Positions 63,803 to 64,000 of a stretch of 64,000 nucleotides of DNA are shown in pieces (position 1 is the stretch's first letter; each line of letters opens with the position of its first letter). Both the position numbers and the translations under genes were made by a program. Source of the stretch: an uncultured Atopobium sp. GTDB taxonomy: Bacteria > Actinomycetota > Coriobacteriia > Coriobacteriales > Atopobiaceae. The notes under the pieces are model-generated. The model did not search any database. It saw nothing but the letters and a program-made list of their open reading frames with translations, and was not told the DNA's origin. Location: assembly GCA_946997485.1 (NCBI GenBank), contig CAMPVF010000003.1, positions 1 through 64,000 on the forward strand, read 5' to 3'.

Positions 63803-64000
63803 ATGGATTCAAACACTACAGCTCAACATGAGGGTTTTAAAAGCGGGTTTGTGGCGTTGGTTGGCCGTCCCAGTGTTGGTAAATCAACGCTTCTTAATGC
63901 CTGCTACGGTGGCAAAATTGCCATTACATCAAAGGTTGCGCAAACTACACGCAAGCGTCTTCGCGCGGTTATTACTACCGATACGTCGCAAATTATTCTT
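63803..64000 (+). CDS. era: GTPase Era, 5' part only
   Basis: The first 66 residues of the Era GTPase, which binds 16S rRNA and helps assemble the 30S subunit. P-loop G-R-P-S-V-G-K-S-T (residues about 22-30) and A-Q-T-T-R-K-R in switch I are visible. The gene runs off the window end. AAAGGA precedes ATG 63803. ybeY, dgkA and era in this order are common in Gram-positive bacteria. Confidence 0.93.
   Translation, partial: MDSNTTAQHEGFKSGFVALVGRPSVGKSTLLNACYGGKIAITSKVAQTTRKRLRAVITTDTSQIIL

Overview
This window looks like a chromosomal segment of a Coriobacteriia-type actinobacterium, perhaps Atopobiaceae. G+C is near one half by eye, and start sites are mostly AUG with some GUG and UUG behind AAGGAG-like ribosome binding sites. 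Actinobacterial and Firmicutes-like gene orders are mixed: a fused cmk-plsC gene sits in scpA-scpB-rluB-cmk-ispH-der-plsY-gpsA, and rpsT-lepA-hemW-dnaJ-mtaB-ybeY-dgkA-era is present. The family assignment is an inference; only a 16S or marker-gene search would settle it. Most genes lie on the + strand and are packed closely, with many 1-14 bp overlaps.

Layout. (1) 1-6.9 kb holds three tRNAs (Ala-GGC partial, CAU, Val-CAC) around a sugar-uptake island: a divergent GntR/UTRA regulator, a GH35 beta-galactosidase and a mannose-family PTS (IIB, IIC, IID, then IIA with its own promoter). This arrangement resembles the pneumococcal bgaR-bgaC-PTS locus. (2) 6.9-7.4 kb holds an A+T-rich orphan nuclease-like toxin domain just after tRNA-Val. 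(3) 7.6-10.7 kb (minus strand) is an ECF transporter: an MptD-type S component, EcfT, and one protein carrying both ATPase domains. (4) 10.9-14.8 kb holds an ABC-F protein, a Tyr/Gln-repeat membrane protein and an M50 metalloprotease. (5) 14.8-25.4 kb carries chromosome segregation (ScpAB), ribosome modification and assembly (RluB, Der), CMP kinase fused to an acyltransferase, IspH, PlsY, GpsA, Rpe and a cysteine desulfurase. (6) 25.4-33.5 kb carries a zinc-ribbon coiled-coil protein, CoaBC, a second ABC-F protein and a heterodimeric ABC exporter, followed by tRNA-Pro.

(7) 34-39 kb has a PepC-type aminopeptidase with a highly charged insert, a CCA-adding-type nucleotidyltransferase, and a minus-strand mutT-thyA-folA group for nucleotide and folate metabolism. 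(8) 39.4-43.6 kb has RNase D, a membrane zinc protease, exonuclease VII (XseAB) and a HIT protein. (9) 43.7-46 kb has convergent ackA and pta (acetyl-CoA to acetate, ATP yield) sharing a bidirectional terminator. (10) 46.2-50.4 kb has UDP-galactopyranose mutase, two glycosyltransferases and Maf. (11) 50.6-53.4 kb has a secreted CAP-domain protein and an NhaC/YuiF-type transporter. (12) 53.6-64 kb holds rpsT, lepA, dus, hemW, two J-domain proteins (one apparently membrane anchored), dnaJ-linked mtaB, ybeY, dgkA and the start of era.

The most notable items are the orphan PD-(D/E)XK toxin module, the membrane-anchored J-protein where hrcA/grpE/dnaK are often found, the Cmk-PlsC fusion with Glu in place of the usual motif Asp, the charged insert in PepC, and the repeated occurrence of low-complexity Ala/Ser/Pro linkers and tails on housekeeping enzymes. 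No CRISPR array, insertion sequence, rRNA or recognisable riboswitch was seen.
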